NCBI GenBank assembly: GCA_004299555.1
Contig: SCQU01000021.1
Coordinates: forward strand, 62,001 to 126,000
Direction: 5' to 3'
DNA length: 64,000 nt
Origin: Rhodanobacteraceae bacterium
GTDB lineage: Bacteria; Pseudomonadota; Gammaproteobacteria; Xanthomonadales; Rhodanobacteraceae
The position numbers and the translations under genes were made by a program. Numbering within the stretch: position 1 is the first letter of the stretch; the number at the start of each line of letters is the position of its first letter. Of this stretch, positions 8,646-17,753 are shown piece after piece. The notes beneath the pieces are model-generated. The model was not told where the DNA came from and did no database searches. It saw only the letters and a program-made list of their open reading frames with translations.

Positions 8646-10511
8646 ATGACGCTTCCCGTTTCCACTCCCCGTTCGGCTCCGGCCGCTACGGACTCAGGCG
8701 ATTTCGCCTCGTTGCATCTGGCGCCTGCCATCCAGCGCGTGCTGGCGGACGTTGGCTATGAAACGCCGTCGCCGATCCAGGCCGCCACCATCCCGCCCTT
8801 GCTCGCCGGGCGCGACGTGCTTGGCCAGGCGCAAACGGGTACCGGCAAGACGGCTGCCTTCGCGTTGCCGATCCTGTCGCGGCTGGACGCGAAAGCCGGG
8901 GCGCCGCAGGCGTTGGTGCTGGCGCCGACCCGTGAGCTGGCCATTCAAGTGGCCGAGGCGTTCCAGACCTACGCCGCGCACATTCCCGGTTTTCGCGTGT
9001 TGCCGATTTACGGTGGCCAAGGCTACGGCCCGCAGCTGTCGGGCCTGCGCCGGGGGGTGCATGTCGTGGTGGGTACGCCGGGCCGCACGCTCGATCACAT
9101 CAGGAAGGGTTCGCTGGATCTTTCCGGGGTGCGCTTCGCGGTGCTCGACGAAGCGGATGAAATGCTCAACATGGGCTTTACCGAGGACGTTGACGCGATC
9201 CTCGCGGCCACGCCCGGCACGCGCCAGACCGCGCTGTTTTCGGCGACCATGCCGGCCGCCATCCGGCGGATTGCGCGGGCGCACATGCGCGATCCGGTCG
9301 AGATCACCATTGAGTCCAAGACCACCACCGCGGCCAACACCCGTCAGCGTTACTGGATGGTCAGCGGCATGCACAAGCTCGATGCCCTGACCCGGATCCT
9401 CGAAGCCGAAGCGTTTGACGCGATGCTGATCTTCGCGCGCACCCGCCAGGCCACCGAAACCCTGGCCGAAAAGCTGCAGGCGCGCGGATTCACGGCGGCC
9501 GCGATCCACGGCGACATCGCCCAGCCCCAGCGCGAACGCCTGGTCAAGCAGCTGCGTGACGGCGCGCTGGACATCCTGGTGGCCACCGACGTGGCGGCGC
9601 GCGGCCTCGATGTCGGCCGCATCAGCCACGTCCTCAACTACGACATTCCCTACGACGTCGAATCGTATGTACACCGCATCGGGCGTACCGGTCGCGCCGG
9701 GCACAAGGGCGAGGCGATCGTGTTCGTCAGTCCGCGCGAGCGCGGCATGCTGCGCGCGATCGAACGGGCTACCCGTCAGCCGCTCGAAGCGATGGAGCTG
9801 CCGAGCGTTGACGTCGTCAATGACCACCGCATCCAGCGTTTCCTCGGGCGCATCGACGCGGCGTTGGCCGGCGACGACCTGACGGCTTTTCGGCAGATCA
9901 TCGAGCGCTATGAACGCGAGCACGACACGCCGGCCATCGAGATCGCGGCGGCACTGGCGCGCCTGGCGCATGGCGACAAGCCCCTGCTGCTGAAGGAACC
10001 TGTACGCGACAAGACCGAGCCCGCCGTGCGCGAACGCACGGGCCGCCGTGACACGCGTGCAGTGCGTGAGCGCGCGCCCCGGGCGGCCGGCGGGAACCAT
10101 CCTGGCGCGGCACCGCGCAAACCCTACGAGCGCAAGCTGCGCGCGGAACGTCCGCACGAGGGTGAGGCCGGCAAACAAACCTATCGCATCGAGGTGGGTC
10201 ATGCGCACGGTGCGCAACCCAAGAACATCATTGGCGCCATCGCCAACGAAGGCGATATCGACAGCCGCTACATCGGCCGCTTGACCATCCGCGATGACTA
10301 CAGCCTGATCGACTTGCCGGAGGGCATGCCGAGCGCGCTGCTGGCGCGGCTCAAGAAGGTGCGCGTGGCCGGACGCCAACTGTGCATGCGCCTGGAGACA
10401 GGCGCCGCTTCCGCCACGCCCGCGCACGTGGTGCACGCGCGCCCACGCACAGCCGCGGGCCGGGATGATTCCGGTCATGGCGGTTTCAAGCCGCCACGGC
10501 GGCCGCGTTAG
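8646..10511 (+). CDS. deaD: DEAD-box RNA helicase DeaD/CsdA
   Basis: This ATP-dependent RNA helicase remodels structured RNA and assists ribosome assembly, mainly in the cold in E. coli. The 621 residues carry every helicase motif: Q motif near 37-45 (GYETPSPIQ), AQTGTGKT at 62-69, PTRELA, GTPGR, DEAD at 168-171, SAT at 199-201, ATDVAARGLDV and HRIGRTGR. After a basic Arg-rich linker comes a DbpA/CsdA-type RNA-binding domain (about 500-575, IEVGHAHGAQPKNIIGAIAN). That domain argues for DeaD rather than RhlE. It stands alone. Confidence 0.95.
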   Translation: MTLPVSTPRSAPAATDSGDFASLHLAPAIQRVLADVGYETPSPIQAATIPPLLAGRDVLGQAQTGTGKTAAFALPILSRLDAKAGAPQALVLAPTRELAIQVAEAFQTYAAHIPGFRVLPIYGGQGYGPQLSGLRRGVHVVVGTPGRTLDHIRKGSLDLSGVRFAVLDEADEMLNMGFTEDVDAILAATPGTRQTALFSATMPAAIRRIARAHMRDPVEITIESKTTTAANTRQRYWMVSGMHKLDALTRILEAEAFDAMLIFARTRQATETLAEKLQARGFTAAAIHGDIAQPQRERLVKQLRDGALDILVATDVAARGLDVGRISHVLNYDIPYDVESYVHRIGRTGRAGHKGEAIVFVSPRERGMLRAIERATRQPLEAMELPSVDVVNDHRIQRFLGRIDAALAGDDLTAFRQIIERYEREHDTPAIEIAAALARLAHGDKPLLLKEPVRDKTEPAVRERTGRRDTRAVRERAPRAAGGNHPGAAPRKPYERKLRAERPHEGEAGKQTYRIEVGHAHGAQPKNIIGAIANEGDIDSRYIGRLTIRDDYSLIDLPEGMPSALLARLKKVRVAGRQLCMRLETGAASATPAHVVHARPRTAAGRDDSGHGGFKPPRRPR

Positions 10512-10539
10512 GGGTGCCCTTGTTTTGCTGATCACTCCC

Positions 10540-10568
10540 GGCCCACCACGGTCTTACCACGGTGGGCC
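10540..10568 (+). terminator. Possible terminator hairpin after deaD
   Basis: GGCCCACC pairs with GGTGGGCC across 13 bases, 28 bases after the deaD stop. There is no T run, so termination is uncertain. The rest of 10512-10809 (298 bases, between convergent genes) shows no further recognisable feature. Confidence 0.4.
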
Positions 10569-10809
10569 CCACTGCGTTTGCAGCCCGGCGAACGGGAATG
10601 CCGCGGGCAGCGTGTAGCGCAAACGTCAGGAATGGCGTGGGTCAATCGGTTTGCCGGGTTTTCCGATTGCGGGCGCGTGTGCAAAACCGACCGATCCCGG
10701 ATATCGCTTTGCGATTCCGGGATGACGCTCGAGGGCAGGGGGATCCTTGGTGTTGCAAACCGGGACCCGTGGCGGCTGGGCGGCGTACGCGCGCGCTGGC
10801 GCCTGCCGC

Positions 10810-11565
10810 CTACAGTGGATGCTGCCGATAGAAGTGTGCGAGCTGCCGGTAGATGTCCGGCAGATGCTGCTGCAGCGTTGCCGGGGTTTCAAAAAAAACC
10901 TCGCTGACCACCGAAAAGAACTCGGCCGGGCTTTCCAGTGCATACGGGTCGATCGGCAGCTCGGCACCGTTTTGGTGTGCGTGCTGCAGGCGGTGCCAGG
11001 CGTCCGAGAATGCCTCCGTCCATGCACGCCGGTCGGCACGGCGGGGCAGCGGCGGAAAACCGTTGGCGTCGCCATTTTGCATGTCGAGCTTGTGGGCCAT
11101 TTCGTGGATGACGACGTTATGGCCTGGTTGCTCGCCGATGTTCAGCACGTCCGCCCATGACAGGATCACCGGCCCGCGCCCCCACGCTTCGCCGGCCAGC
11201 GCGGTGTGGGTCTGGTGGACAACCCCCGCTGCGTCCGTGTGTTCACGGCGCGGAATGAAGGCGTCGGGGTAGACGATGACGCTGCGCCAGCCGTCGAACC
11301 ACTCGATGCCGAGTTTGAGGATGGGCACGCACGCGTGGGTCGCCAGCAGGACGCGGTCGGCACCCGTGAGATGCAGGCCCTTGACCGGCTCGATCGCCTT
11401 GCGTTGCAGGAACAGCGTTGCCAGCACACGCAGCGTCGCCTGGTCGGAAGCGCCAAGGCGCCGGGCCGGTCCGCAGTGCTGCAGCGCGTGCCGCCACAGT
11501 GGTTCGGCGATCGGATGGCGCGCGACGATCCGCCGGATGCGCCAGCGTTTGATGGCGTCGAACAT
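10810..11565 (-). CDS. mtfA: MtfA-type zinc peptidase
   Basis: MtfA of E. coli is an M90 zinc peptidase that binds the repressor Mlc and so affects glucose uptake. The 251-residue product shows the family blocks GIEWFDGWRSVIVYP and HEMAHKLDMQNG. The zinc motif HEMAH is at 154-158, and a later glutamate in SPAEFFSVVSE is the likely third ligand. I use the ATG at 11565; a TTG two codons earlier is possible. GGAG directly abuts the ATG. It is convergent with deaD. No Mlc or PTS gene is in the window, so the regulatory partner here is unknown. Confidence 0.88.
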   Translation of the reverse strand: MFDAIKRWRIRRIVARHPIAEPLWRHALQHCGPARRLGASDQATLRVLATLFLQRKAIEPVKGLHLTGADRVLLATHACVPILKLGIEWFDGWRSVIVYPDAFIPRREHTDAAGVVHQTHTALAGEAWGRGPVILSWADVLNIGEQPGHNVVIHEMAHKLDMQNGDANGFPPLPRRADRRAWTEAFSDAWHRLQHAHQNGAELPIDPYALESPAEFFSVVSEVFFETPATLQQHLPDIYRQLAHFYRQHPL

Positions 11566-11679
11566 CTCCAAGTGATGGGGGCGGGTCCACTGATCGCAAG
11601 CCGGGGCCCGGTGCCGCGCGACGTTGGGAAGGCTGCCCGCGGCACTTCGCCGCGGCGGGCGCCTGAGGTGGCGCTCGCT

Positions 11680-13011
11680 TCACCTCGCGCCTGCCGGTGC
11701 GATCACCGCGCCACTTCGCACCACAGGGTCATTCAGGTTTTCCGCCTTCCACACCATCGCGCGGTGGATGCGCTGCCAGCCGCTGGGGTGGTCGTAGAAG
11801 ACGAATTCCTCGACCGGGCCCGGGTGCATCTTGCGGTATTCGGACAGCTGCACCGCGGCCTGCGCGAAACCATCGGGCTCACGCGCGGCGTTCAGGCCAA
11901 AGGCGTCGGCCTCGGCTTCCATGCTGCGGGTGATGGTGTTGGTGACCGGCGTCATCACGAACATGAAAATCGCGAGCAGCGCGGCCAGCAGGGGCAGCCC
12001 GGCGGCGTCACCCACGCCGCGCAGGCCCCAGCGCGCGCCCCAGCGGCGCATCGCCCAGCCGAAGCCGAAGCGCACGAAGGCAAACGCCAGCACGATGATG
12101 ATGCCGAAGAACACGATGCCCTTGTAGACGTGGTTCAGCACGTAGTGGCCCATCTCGTGGCCGAGCACGGCCTTGACCTCCTCGGGCGAGCTGCGGTTCA
12201 AGAGGTTGTCGTTGAGGCTGATGCGGGTGGTGCCGAACATGCCGCTGACGTTGGCACTGATGCGCTTGCTTTGGCGCGAGGCGTCAAACCAGTACACGTT
12301 GGTGGCTGGAATGCCGTTCGCGCGCGCCATCGACAGTACCTGCGCCTTCAGCGGGCTATCCGGCAGCGGCTTGTAGGTATTGAACAGCGGCGCGATGTAG
12401 ACCGGCGCGATGGTGGCGATGAACATCATGAACACGATCGCAACCCCGGCGCCCCACAGCCACCAGGTGCGCGTGGCCTTGCGGATCACCGCATAGATGA
12501 CGACCAGCGCGATGGTGCCAAGGACCAGACCGACAACAAGCCCCTTGGTCTGTTCGCCGAGCCAGCCGCCAAGCGTGAGGTTGGACAGGCCGTACTGGTG
12601 CTCGCGGAAGTATCCCTCGTAGAGGTCCCACGGCAGCGTCAGCAGCGAGGTCAGCACGATGTACTGCACCACGTAGATCGCCGTCTGCAACCAGCGCCAG
12701 CGGGTGAGGCGTTCGCCGAGGTTGCGCATGCGCACGGAAAGCCGGGTACCGAGCAGTAGCCACGCCACGCCCAACGCAACGACCAGATCCCACAGGATCA
12801 GCCAGTAGCCGCCCTCGAAGTACGCGTCCGACCGCGCGCGCTGGCCGGGTGAAAGCTCGGCCATGTAGGCGCTGGTCGCGGCCTCAACGTCAAAGTGCGT
12901 GGCCTGCGCGGTCGTGGCCTGGGCTTGCGGCGGCACGCTGGCTGGTGCCTGTGCCGACGCCGTTCCGACCGCCAGGAATACCAGCAACAGCCACCCCGTC
13001 AGCTTGGTCAT
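11680..13011 (-). CDS. M48 family (Ste24-like) membrane metallopeptidase
   Basis: This 443-residue protein is a multi-helix integral membrane zinc protease of the CAAX-protease/Ste24 type. A signal-like segment (TGWLLLVFLAVGTASA) is followed by a periplasmic stretch and about six further membrane helices. The metal site HEMGH is at 285-289 in LGHEMGHYVLNH, and the third ligand is in SMEAEADAFGLN. Other family blocks are present, such as YKPLPDSPL and RQSKRISANVSG. The ATG at 13011 is chosen because GGGGGAC lies 6 bases upstream; the open frame starts seven codons earlier. Its substrates in bacteria are not known. Confidence 0.9.
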   Translation of the reverse strand: MTKLTGWLLLVFLAVGTASAQAPASVPPQAQATTAQATHFDVEAATSAYMAELSPGQRARSDAYFEGGYWLILWDLVVALGVAWLLLGTRLSVRMRNLGERLTRWRWLQTAIYVVQYIVLTSLLTLPWDLYEGYFREHQYGLSNLTLGGWLGEQTKGLVVGLVLGTIALVVIYAVIRKATRTWWLWGAGVAIVFMMFIATIAPVYIAPLFNTYKPLPDSPLKAQVLSMARANGIPATNVYWFDASRQSKRISANVSGMFGTTRISLNDNLLNRSSPEEVKAVLGHEMGHYVLNHVYKGIVFFGIIIVLAFAFVRFGFGWAMRRWGARWGLRGVGDAAGLPLLAALLAIFMFVMTPVTNTITRSMEAEADAFGLNAAREPDGFAQAAVQLSEYRKMHPGPVEEFVFYDHPSGWQRIHRAMVWKAENLNDPVVRSGAVIAPAGAR

Positions 13012-13196
13012 GCCAGTCCCCCGCGCCCTCAAAGAAGCTGCAATCTACAGGAATTGGCGCCGGTCGGCGCGGCGCCGGCAAGTGGCGTTGCCGCCGGTGC
13101 CATCGCCCGGTCGAAAGCGTGCTGCAAGGGGTGGCGCCCGGCCCACCGATCGCAAGCACGTGTGCGGCGTCCCAACCACTTGCCGCGTGGCCGGTT

Positions 13197-13658
13197 TCAG
13201 CCCGGCGCGTAGCGGCACTTCCAGTTGGCAGGAATGCCGTTCGTCGCAAGCAGGGCTGCAAGCGCGGGCGACGCGGCGTCCGCCGGATAGCGATCGGCGA
13301 CGCTGTAGATGGCTTCCTCTTCCTTGCGGTCGTGGATGCGCAAGAGGTTCAGCAGTGCCGCCGATGCGGGCAGCAGGTCGTCGAGCGGCGCCTTCGCGGT
13401 CAAAAGGTCCAGGGCCGACTCGAGGTGGGGCCACATGTCGCCGTGTTCGTAGCGCATCTGCGCCAATGCCATCAGGCGCCGCTGATCGAGCTCGATCACG
13501 GGGAACAGGAAGGCTTCCTCGACGTAGATGTGGCGGCGCAGCAGGTACACGGCATCGGTCAACTCCCGGCGGCTGCCGGAGCCATCGACCAATCCCCGGA
13601 TGCCAAGCTCCATGCTGCGGTGCTGCGCGGTCAGCAAGTCTTGATTCGTGGCGGTCAT
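13197..13658 (-). CDS. Hemerythrin-like HHE domain protein
   Basis: The 153-residue all-helical protein has the spaced histidine/glutamate pattern of hemerythrin HHE domains: QHRSMELG, LRRHIYVEEAFLFP, HGDMWPHL and RIHDRKEEEAIY. These would bind a di-iron centre, for oxygen, nitric oxide or iron sensing. Length is normal for a single-domain member. It is a lone gene, 185 bases upstream of the M48 gene on the same strand. The specific role is unknown. Confidence 0.85.
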   Translation of the reverse strand: MTATNQDLLTAQHRSMELGIRGLVDGSGSRRELTDAVYLLRRHIYVEEAFLFPVIELDQRRLMALAQMRYEHGDMWPHLESALDLLTAKAPLDDLLPASAALLNLLRIHDRKEEEAIYSVADRYPADAASPALAALLATNGIPANWKCRYAPG

Positions 13659-13782
13659 GGCATGTGACGGAACTGGAGTGGGCGTTGCAACCGGTGCTGC
13701 GCGGCGCGGTCAATCCTATCGGCCCGCGGCGCGCCATCGCTGACCTGCGTCAGCGGCGCGTCGTGGATCACGCACCGCAAGG

Positions 13783-15672
13783 TCAATCGCTGCGTGTTGC
13801 TGCGCTCGCCAGCGGCAACAGTATCGCGCTGCGTGCCTCCGGTCCGTGCTCGATCGTCACCGTGGCCTTCTGGTAGTCCTCCGGTTTCGCGAACAGGATG
13901 TTGGGTACGTACGTCTGCGGGTTGCGGTCGTACAGCGGGAACAGCGTCGACTGGATCTGCAGCATGATCCGGTGGCCAGGCCGGAACTCGTGGTTGACGG
14001 TCGGCAGGCGAAATTTGTATTCCTGCACCGCGTTGGCCGGAATGGGCGACGGGTCGGAAAAGCTCCCGCGGTAGCGCCCGCGGAAGATGTCCAGCGCGAC
14101 CGGGTGCAGGTAGCCGCCGAGTGCCGGGTCGGTCGGGTCGGTCCCGGGAAAGACATCGATCAGCTTGACCACGAAGTCCGCGTCGCTGCCGGTGGTGCGC
14201 GCAAAAATGTCCGTAATCGGCGCGCCTTGCACGTGCACGGTTTCGGTGAGGGTTGGCGTCATGTACGCGAGCACGTCCGGTCGACCTTCGACGAAACGCT
14301 GGTCGTGGACCAGCCAGATGCGCCAGCGGTCGATGTCCTGCGGGATCGGGCGCGGCAGGAAGGGCACCGGCTTGGCCGGATCGGACACGTAGCTGTCGCT
14401 GCCGCCGGTGGGTTCGTCAAAGCCGAGTGCGAAGTCGCCCTGCAGGTACAGCGGCGTCAGCTTCTGTTCGTCGGCGGTTTTCCACTCGTCGAATTCGTCC
14501 CAGCGCTGCGCGATCGGGTTGTAGATCATCGCGCCGGGCAGGGCCTTGGCGAGCGGCGTGCCGCGCAGGTGGTGGTTGAACCACGGGATCATCACCTGCT
14601 GGCGGAACTGCGCCGTGGTATTGCCTGGCCATTTCAGCGGGCCGGTGTTCCAGCCGGCGCGGTTGATCTGGCTGTGCCACCACGGGCCGATCACCAGGTG
14701 ATTGTTGGTGCGATGGCCAACCTTCACCAGCGCTTCCCAGGCGTGGACCGCGCCGTAGATGTCTTCCTGATCCCACAGGCCTTGCAGCCACATGGTCGGC
14801 ACGCTGGATGGGCGGGCGGCAAGCAGGGTATCCAGCGCCTGCAGCTGCCAGAACGCGTCGTAGGCCGGATGTGCGGCGAAGCGGCTCCACCACGGCAGCT
14901 GCCGCATGCCGTTGGCTTCGGCGTAGGCGCCGGCCGAGCCGGCTTCAAGAAAATTGGTGTAGTCGTCGTGGTGCGCGCGTGGTACGCCCTGGCCCTTGCC
15001 CTTCACGCTCATCTGCCCGGTGAAGTAGTCAAGGCCGAGCTGGCGGAACGCGCCGTAGTGGTACCAGTCATCGCCCATCCAGCCATCGATCATCGGGCTT
15101 TCCGGCGCGGCCACTTTCAGCGCAGGGTGCGGGTCCAGCAAGGCCATGGCGACGGTCCAGCCGTCATACGACGAGCCGATCATGCCGACCTTGCCGTTCG
15201 CTTCCGGGATGTTGGCAACCAGCCAGTCGATGGTGTCCCAGGCGTCGGTGGTGTCGTCGGTGTCGGTCGGATTGAGGGGGCCGCGCACCGGGCGGGTCAT
15301 GACGTAGTCGCCCTCCGAGCCGTATTTGCCGCGGACGTCCTGCCACACCAGGATGTATTTCGCGTCGGCCCAGTCGGTATTGCCCGACCACACCGCGTCG
15401 CGCATGTGCGGACTGTTGCCCGATGAATTCTTGTTGGCGTCATAGGGCGTGCGTTCCAGCAGGATCGGCAGCTCGCGCATGTCCTTGGGCGACATGATCA
15501 CGGTGTGCAGCTTCACCCCGTCGCGCATCGGGATCATCACCTCGCGCCGGATGTAGTCGAAGTGGTCGCGCGGCTGTTGCCAGTTGGCCGGGATGTCCGA
15601 ACCCGTCTGGATCATGTCGGGCGTGACTGCGGAGGCGTTTGGATTGGGTTGTGGTGCGGAAGATGGGGTCAT
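13783..15672 (-). CDS. CocE/NonD-type hydrolase, likely alpha-amino acid ester hydrolase
   Basis: This is a serine hydrolase of the X-Pro dipeptidyl-peptidase/alpha-amino acid ester hydrolase group. The 629 residues show REVMIPMRDGVKLHTV, then WQDVRGKYGSEGDY. The nucleophile motif GSSYDG is at 166-171 with S168 as nucleophile, followed by DDWYHYGAFR, a typical element of amino acid ester hydrolases. A C-terminal jelly-roll domain carries HPVALDIFRGRYR and FRPGHRIMLQI. The N-terminus lacks a signal peptide, which is odd because many relatives are exported; an upstream start was not found. The enzyme could act on beta-lactam-like or amino acid esters, but substrate is inferred only from family. 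Confidence 0.88.
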   Translation of the reverse strand: MTPSSAPQPNPNASAVTPDMIQTGSDIPANWQQPRDHFDYIRREVMIPMRDGVKLHTVIMSPKDMRELPILLERTPYDANKNSSGNSPHMRDAVWSGNTDWADAKYILVWQDVRGKYGSEGDYVMTRPVRGPLNPTDTDDTTDAWDTIDWLVANIPEANGKVGMIGSSYDGWTVAMALLDPHPALKVAAPESPMIDGWMGDDWYHYGAFRQLGLDYFTGQMSVKGKGQGVPRAHHDDYTNFLEAGSAGAYAEANGMRQLPWWSRFAAHPAYDAFWQLQALDTLLAARPSSVPTMWLQGLWDQEDIYGAVHAWEALVKVGHRTNNHLVIGPWWHSQINRAGWNTGPLKWPGNTTAQFRQQVMIPWFNHHLRGTPLAKALPGAMIYNPIAQRWDEFDEWKTADEQKLTPLYLQGDFALGFDEPTGGSDSYVSDPAKPVPFLPRPIPQDIDRWRIWLVHDQRFVEGRPDVLAYMTPTLTETVHVQGAPITDIFARTTGSDADFVVKLIDVFPGTDPTDPALGGYLHPVALDIFRGRYRGSFSDPSPIPANAVQEYKFRLPTVNHEFRPGHRIMLQIQSTLFPLYDRNPQTYVPNILFAKPEDYQKATVTIEHGPEARSAILLPLASAATRSD

Positions 15673-15762
15673 GGTGTGTACGTTCGATTGACTGCCCGGC
15701 CGCCGTGGCGCGGGCAGGATTTGTGGGTGGCCTGAAACTGTAGCGCGGAAGGCGTGCCAGGA

Positions 15763-17424
15763 TCAGGGACGCTCGCCGGCTCGGACGGCGTGGGGTATGG
15801 CCCGATGGCACGATTGCAGTACCGCTTCGGCAACGCGGATGCCGTCCGCAGCGGCGGAGAGAATACCGCCGGCATAGCCGGCGCCTTCGCCGGCGGGATA
15901 GAGCCCGCGGGTGTTGAGGCTTTGCAGGTCGTCGCTGTTGCGCCGAATGCGGAGCGGTGCCGAGGTGCGGGTTTCAACGCCCGTGAGGACGGCGTCGGGC
16001 AGTGCGTAACCGCGAATTTGGCGCGCGAAAACCGGTATTGCCGCGCGAATGGCGTCGATGGCGTAGCCGGGCAGGGCGGTGGCAAGGTCCGTCAGGCGCA
16101 CGCCGGGCTGGTAGGACGGCGTGACGTCGCCGAGTGCGGTCGTTGCGCGGGCGGCCAGAAAATCCTCAACGCGCTGCGCCGGTGCGATGTATTCGCCGCC
16201 GCCCATGGCAAATGCGCGGGTTTCCCAGTGCCGCTGCAACGCAATGCCGGCCAGCGGGCCCTCGCCGTAAGCCGCGTAGTCAGCGGGGGTGATGTCGCAC
16301 ACGATCGCGGCGTTGGCGTTGCGTTCGTTGCGCGAGTATTGGCTCATGCCGTTGGTCACCACGCACCCGGCTTCGCTGGTTGCCGCAACGACCGTGCCGC
16401 CGGGGCACATGCAGAAGCTGTAGACCGAACGGCCGTCCCGCCCGTGGTGTACGAGGTGGTAGTCGGCCGCGCCGAGGACGGGGTGGCCGGCCTGCGGGCC
16501 GAAGCGCGCGCGGTCAATCAGCGACTGCGGATGCTCGATGCGGAAGCCGATCGAGAAGGGCTTGGCCTCGATGCACACGCCGCGGGCGGCCAGCACCGCG
16601 AACGTGTCGCGGGCACTGTGGCCGGGTGCGAGGACGGCGTGATCGCTGCGCAGCGCTTCGCCGCCCGCAAGCCTCACGCCGCGCAGGCAGCGCCCGCCAC
16701 GGGCGTCGGTTTCGATCAGGAAGTCGTCCACGCGCTGGCCAAAGCGGATCTCGCCCCCGAGCGCGGTGATCCGCGCGCGCAGCTTTTCGACCATGCTGAC
16801 CAGGCGAAAGGTACCGATGTGGGGCTTGCTGACGTAGAGGATTTCTTCCGGCGCGCCGGCCGCGACGAATTCCTTGAGTACCTTGCGGCCGTAGTGTTTC
16901 GGGTCGTGGATGCCGCTGTGGAGCTTGCCATCGGAAAACGTGCCCGCGCCGCCTTCGCCAAACTGGACGTTGGAATCTGCGTGGAGGTGACGCTGACGCC
17001 AGAGGTCCCAGGTGTCCCTGGTGCGTTCGCGCACGGCCTTGCCGCGTTCCAGCACGATGGGTGCAAGCCCCGCCTCGGCCAGGATCAGCGCGGCGAAGAT
17101 GCCGCAGGGTCCGAAGCCGATGACGAGCGGGCGGTGCCCGGGCCGGTGCGGCGTGCGCGGCAGGGCATGGTAGTCGCTGTCCGGCGCGGCCTGTAAGTCA
17201 CGATCGCTGCCGTGGTGTGCCAGCAGGCCGGCCTCGTCGGCAACTTCACAATCGAGCGTATAGATCAGCGTGATCGCACCGCGCTTGCGGGCGTCGTAGC
17301 CGCGGCGAAACACCGTGAAAGCAAGCAGGGCTTCGCGTGGAATGCCCAGCCGCGTGCAGATCGCGCCGGGCAGGTCCTGGGCGGGGTGGTCGAGTGGCAA
17401 CCTGAGGTTGATGAGACGCAGCAT
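15763..17424 (-). CDS. FAD-dependent oxidoreductase (COG2509 type)
   Basis: The 553-residue flavoprotein has a dinucleotide-binding fingerprint VIGFGPCGIFAALILAEAG near 100-118, ending in an acidic residue (VLERG). FGEGGAGTFSDGKL and GFGPCGI are marks of the conserved uncharacterised FAD-dependent dehydrogenases of COG2509. The first 90 residues form a separate small domain (LRLPLDHP...), also typical of this group. The last 60 residues carry NTRGLYPAGEGAGYAGGI, the second FAD contact. The reaction is unknown. The gene is convergent with nothing and divergent from the CsgG-like gene. Confidence 0.88.
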   Translation of the reverse strand: MLRLINLRLPLDHPAQDLPGAICTRLGIPREALLAFTVFRRGYDARKRGAITLIYTLDCEVADEAGLLAHHGSDRDLQAAPDSDYHALPRTPHRPGHRPLVIGFGPCGIFAALILAEAGLAPIVLERGKAVRERTRDTWDLWRQRHLHADSNVQFGEGGAGTFSDGKLHSGIHDPKHYGRKVLKEFVAAGAPEEILYVSKPHIGTFRLVSMVEKLRARITALGGEIRFGQRVDDFLIETDARGGRCLRGVRLAGGEALRSDHAVLAPGHSARDTFAVLAARGVCIEAKPFSIGFRIEHPQSLIDRARFGPQAGHPVLGAADYHLVHHGRDGRSVYSFCMCPGGTVVAATSEAGCVVTNGMSQYSRNERNANAAIVCDITPADYAAYGEGPLAGIALQRHWETRAFAMGGGEYIAPAQRVEDFLAARATTALGDVTPSYQPGVRLTDLATALPGYAIDAIRAAIPVFARQIRGYALPDAVLTGVETRTSAPLRIRRNSDDLQSLNTRGLYPAGEGAGYAGGILSAAADGIRVAEAVLQSCHRAIPHAVRAGERP

Positions 17425-17753
17425 GGACGTAATACGGGAATGGCGAAAGCGGCAGTGGCAATCCCGGCAATTATGCAGGCGGCAGGCGTGTTGCCGGCAG
17501 CGCCCGTGGGCGTGGAAGCGGCCTGAAACGGCGGGGTGACTTGGGCCGCAAGTAGTGATTCAATACAGCAACGCAGCAAGGCCCACTTGCTGCCGCGGCC
17601 GGGCCCGGGCAATCCGGGGCATAGCGCAGTCGTCGTCCGGGTTGGTCGGAACGTTCGCTGGGCGATTTGCCGTAAAGGCGGAGCAGGCTTGAGCGGGCCT
17701 CGCACCTTCGCCGACCAACTCAATCCACCTGTCACACGCAACGAGGAACGGTC
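17425..17753. other. Gene-free interval between divergent genes
   Basis: These 329 bases lie between the start of the flavoprotein gene and the start of the CsgG-like gene, so they should hold two promoters. A good ribosome binding site (GAGGA) precedes the ATG at 17754. I see no tRNA, repeat or convincing -35/-10 pair. Confidence 0.5.

Noticed and set aside
10512-10809. Small frames between deaD and mtfA
   Set aside because: No ribosome binding site or recognisable protein; composition looks non-coding.
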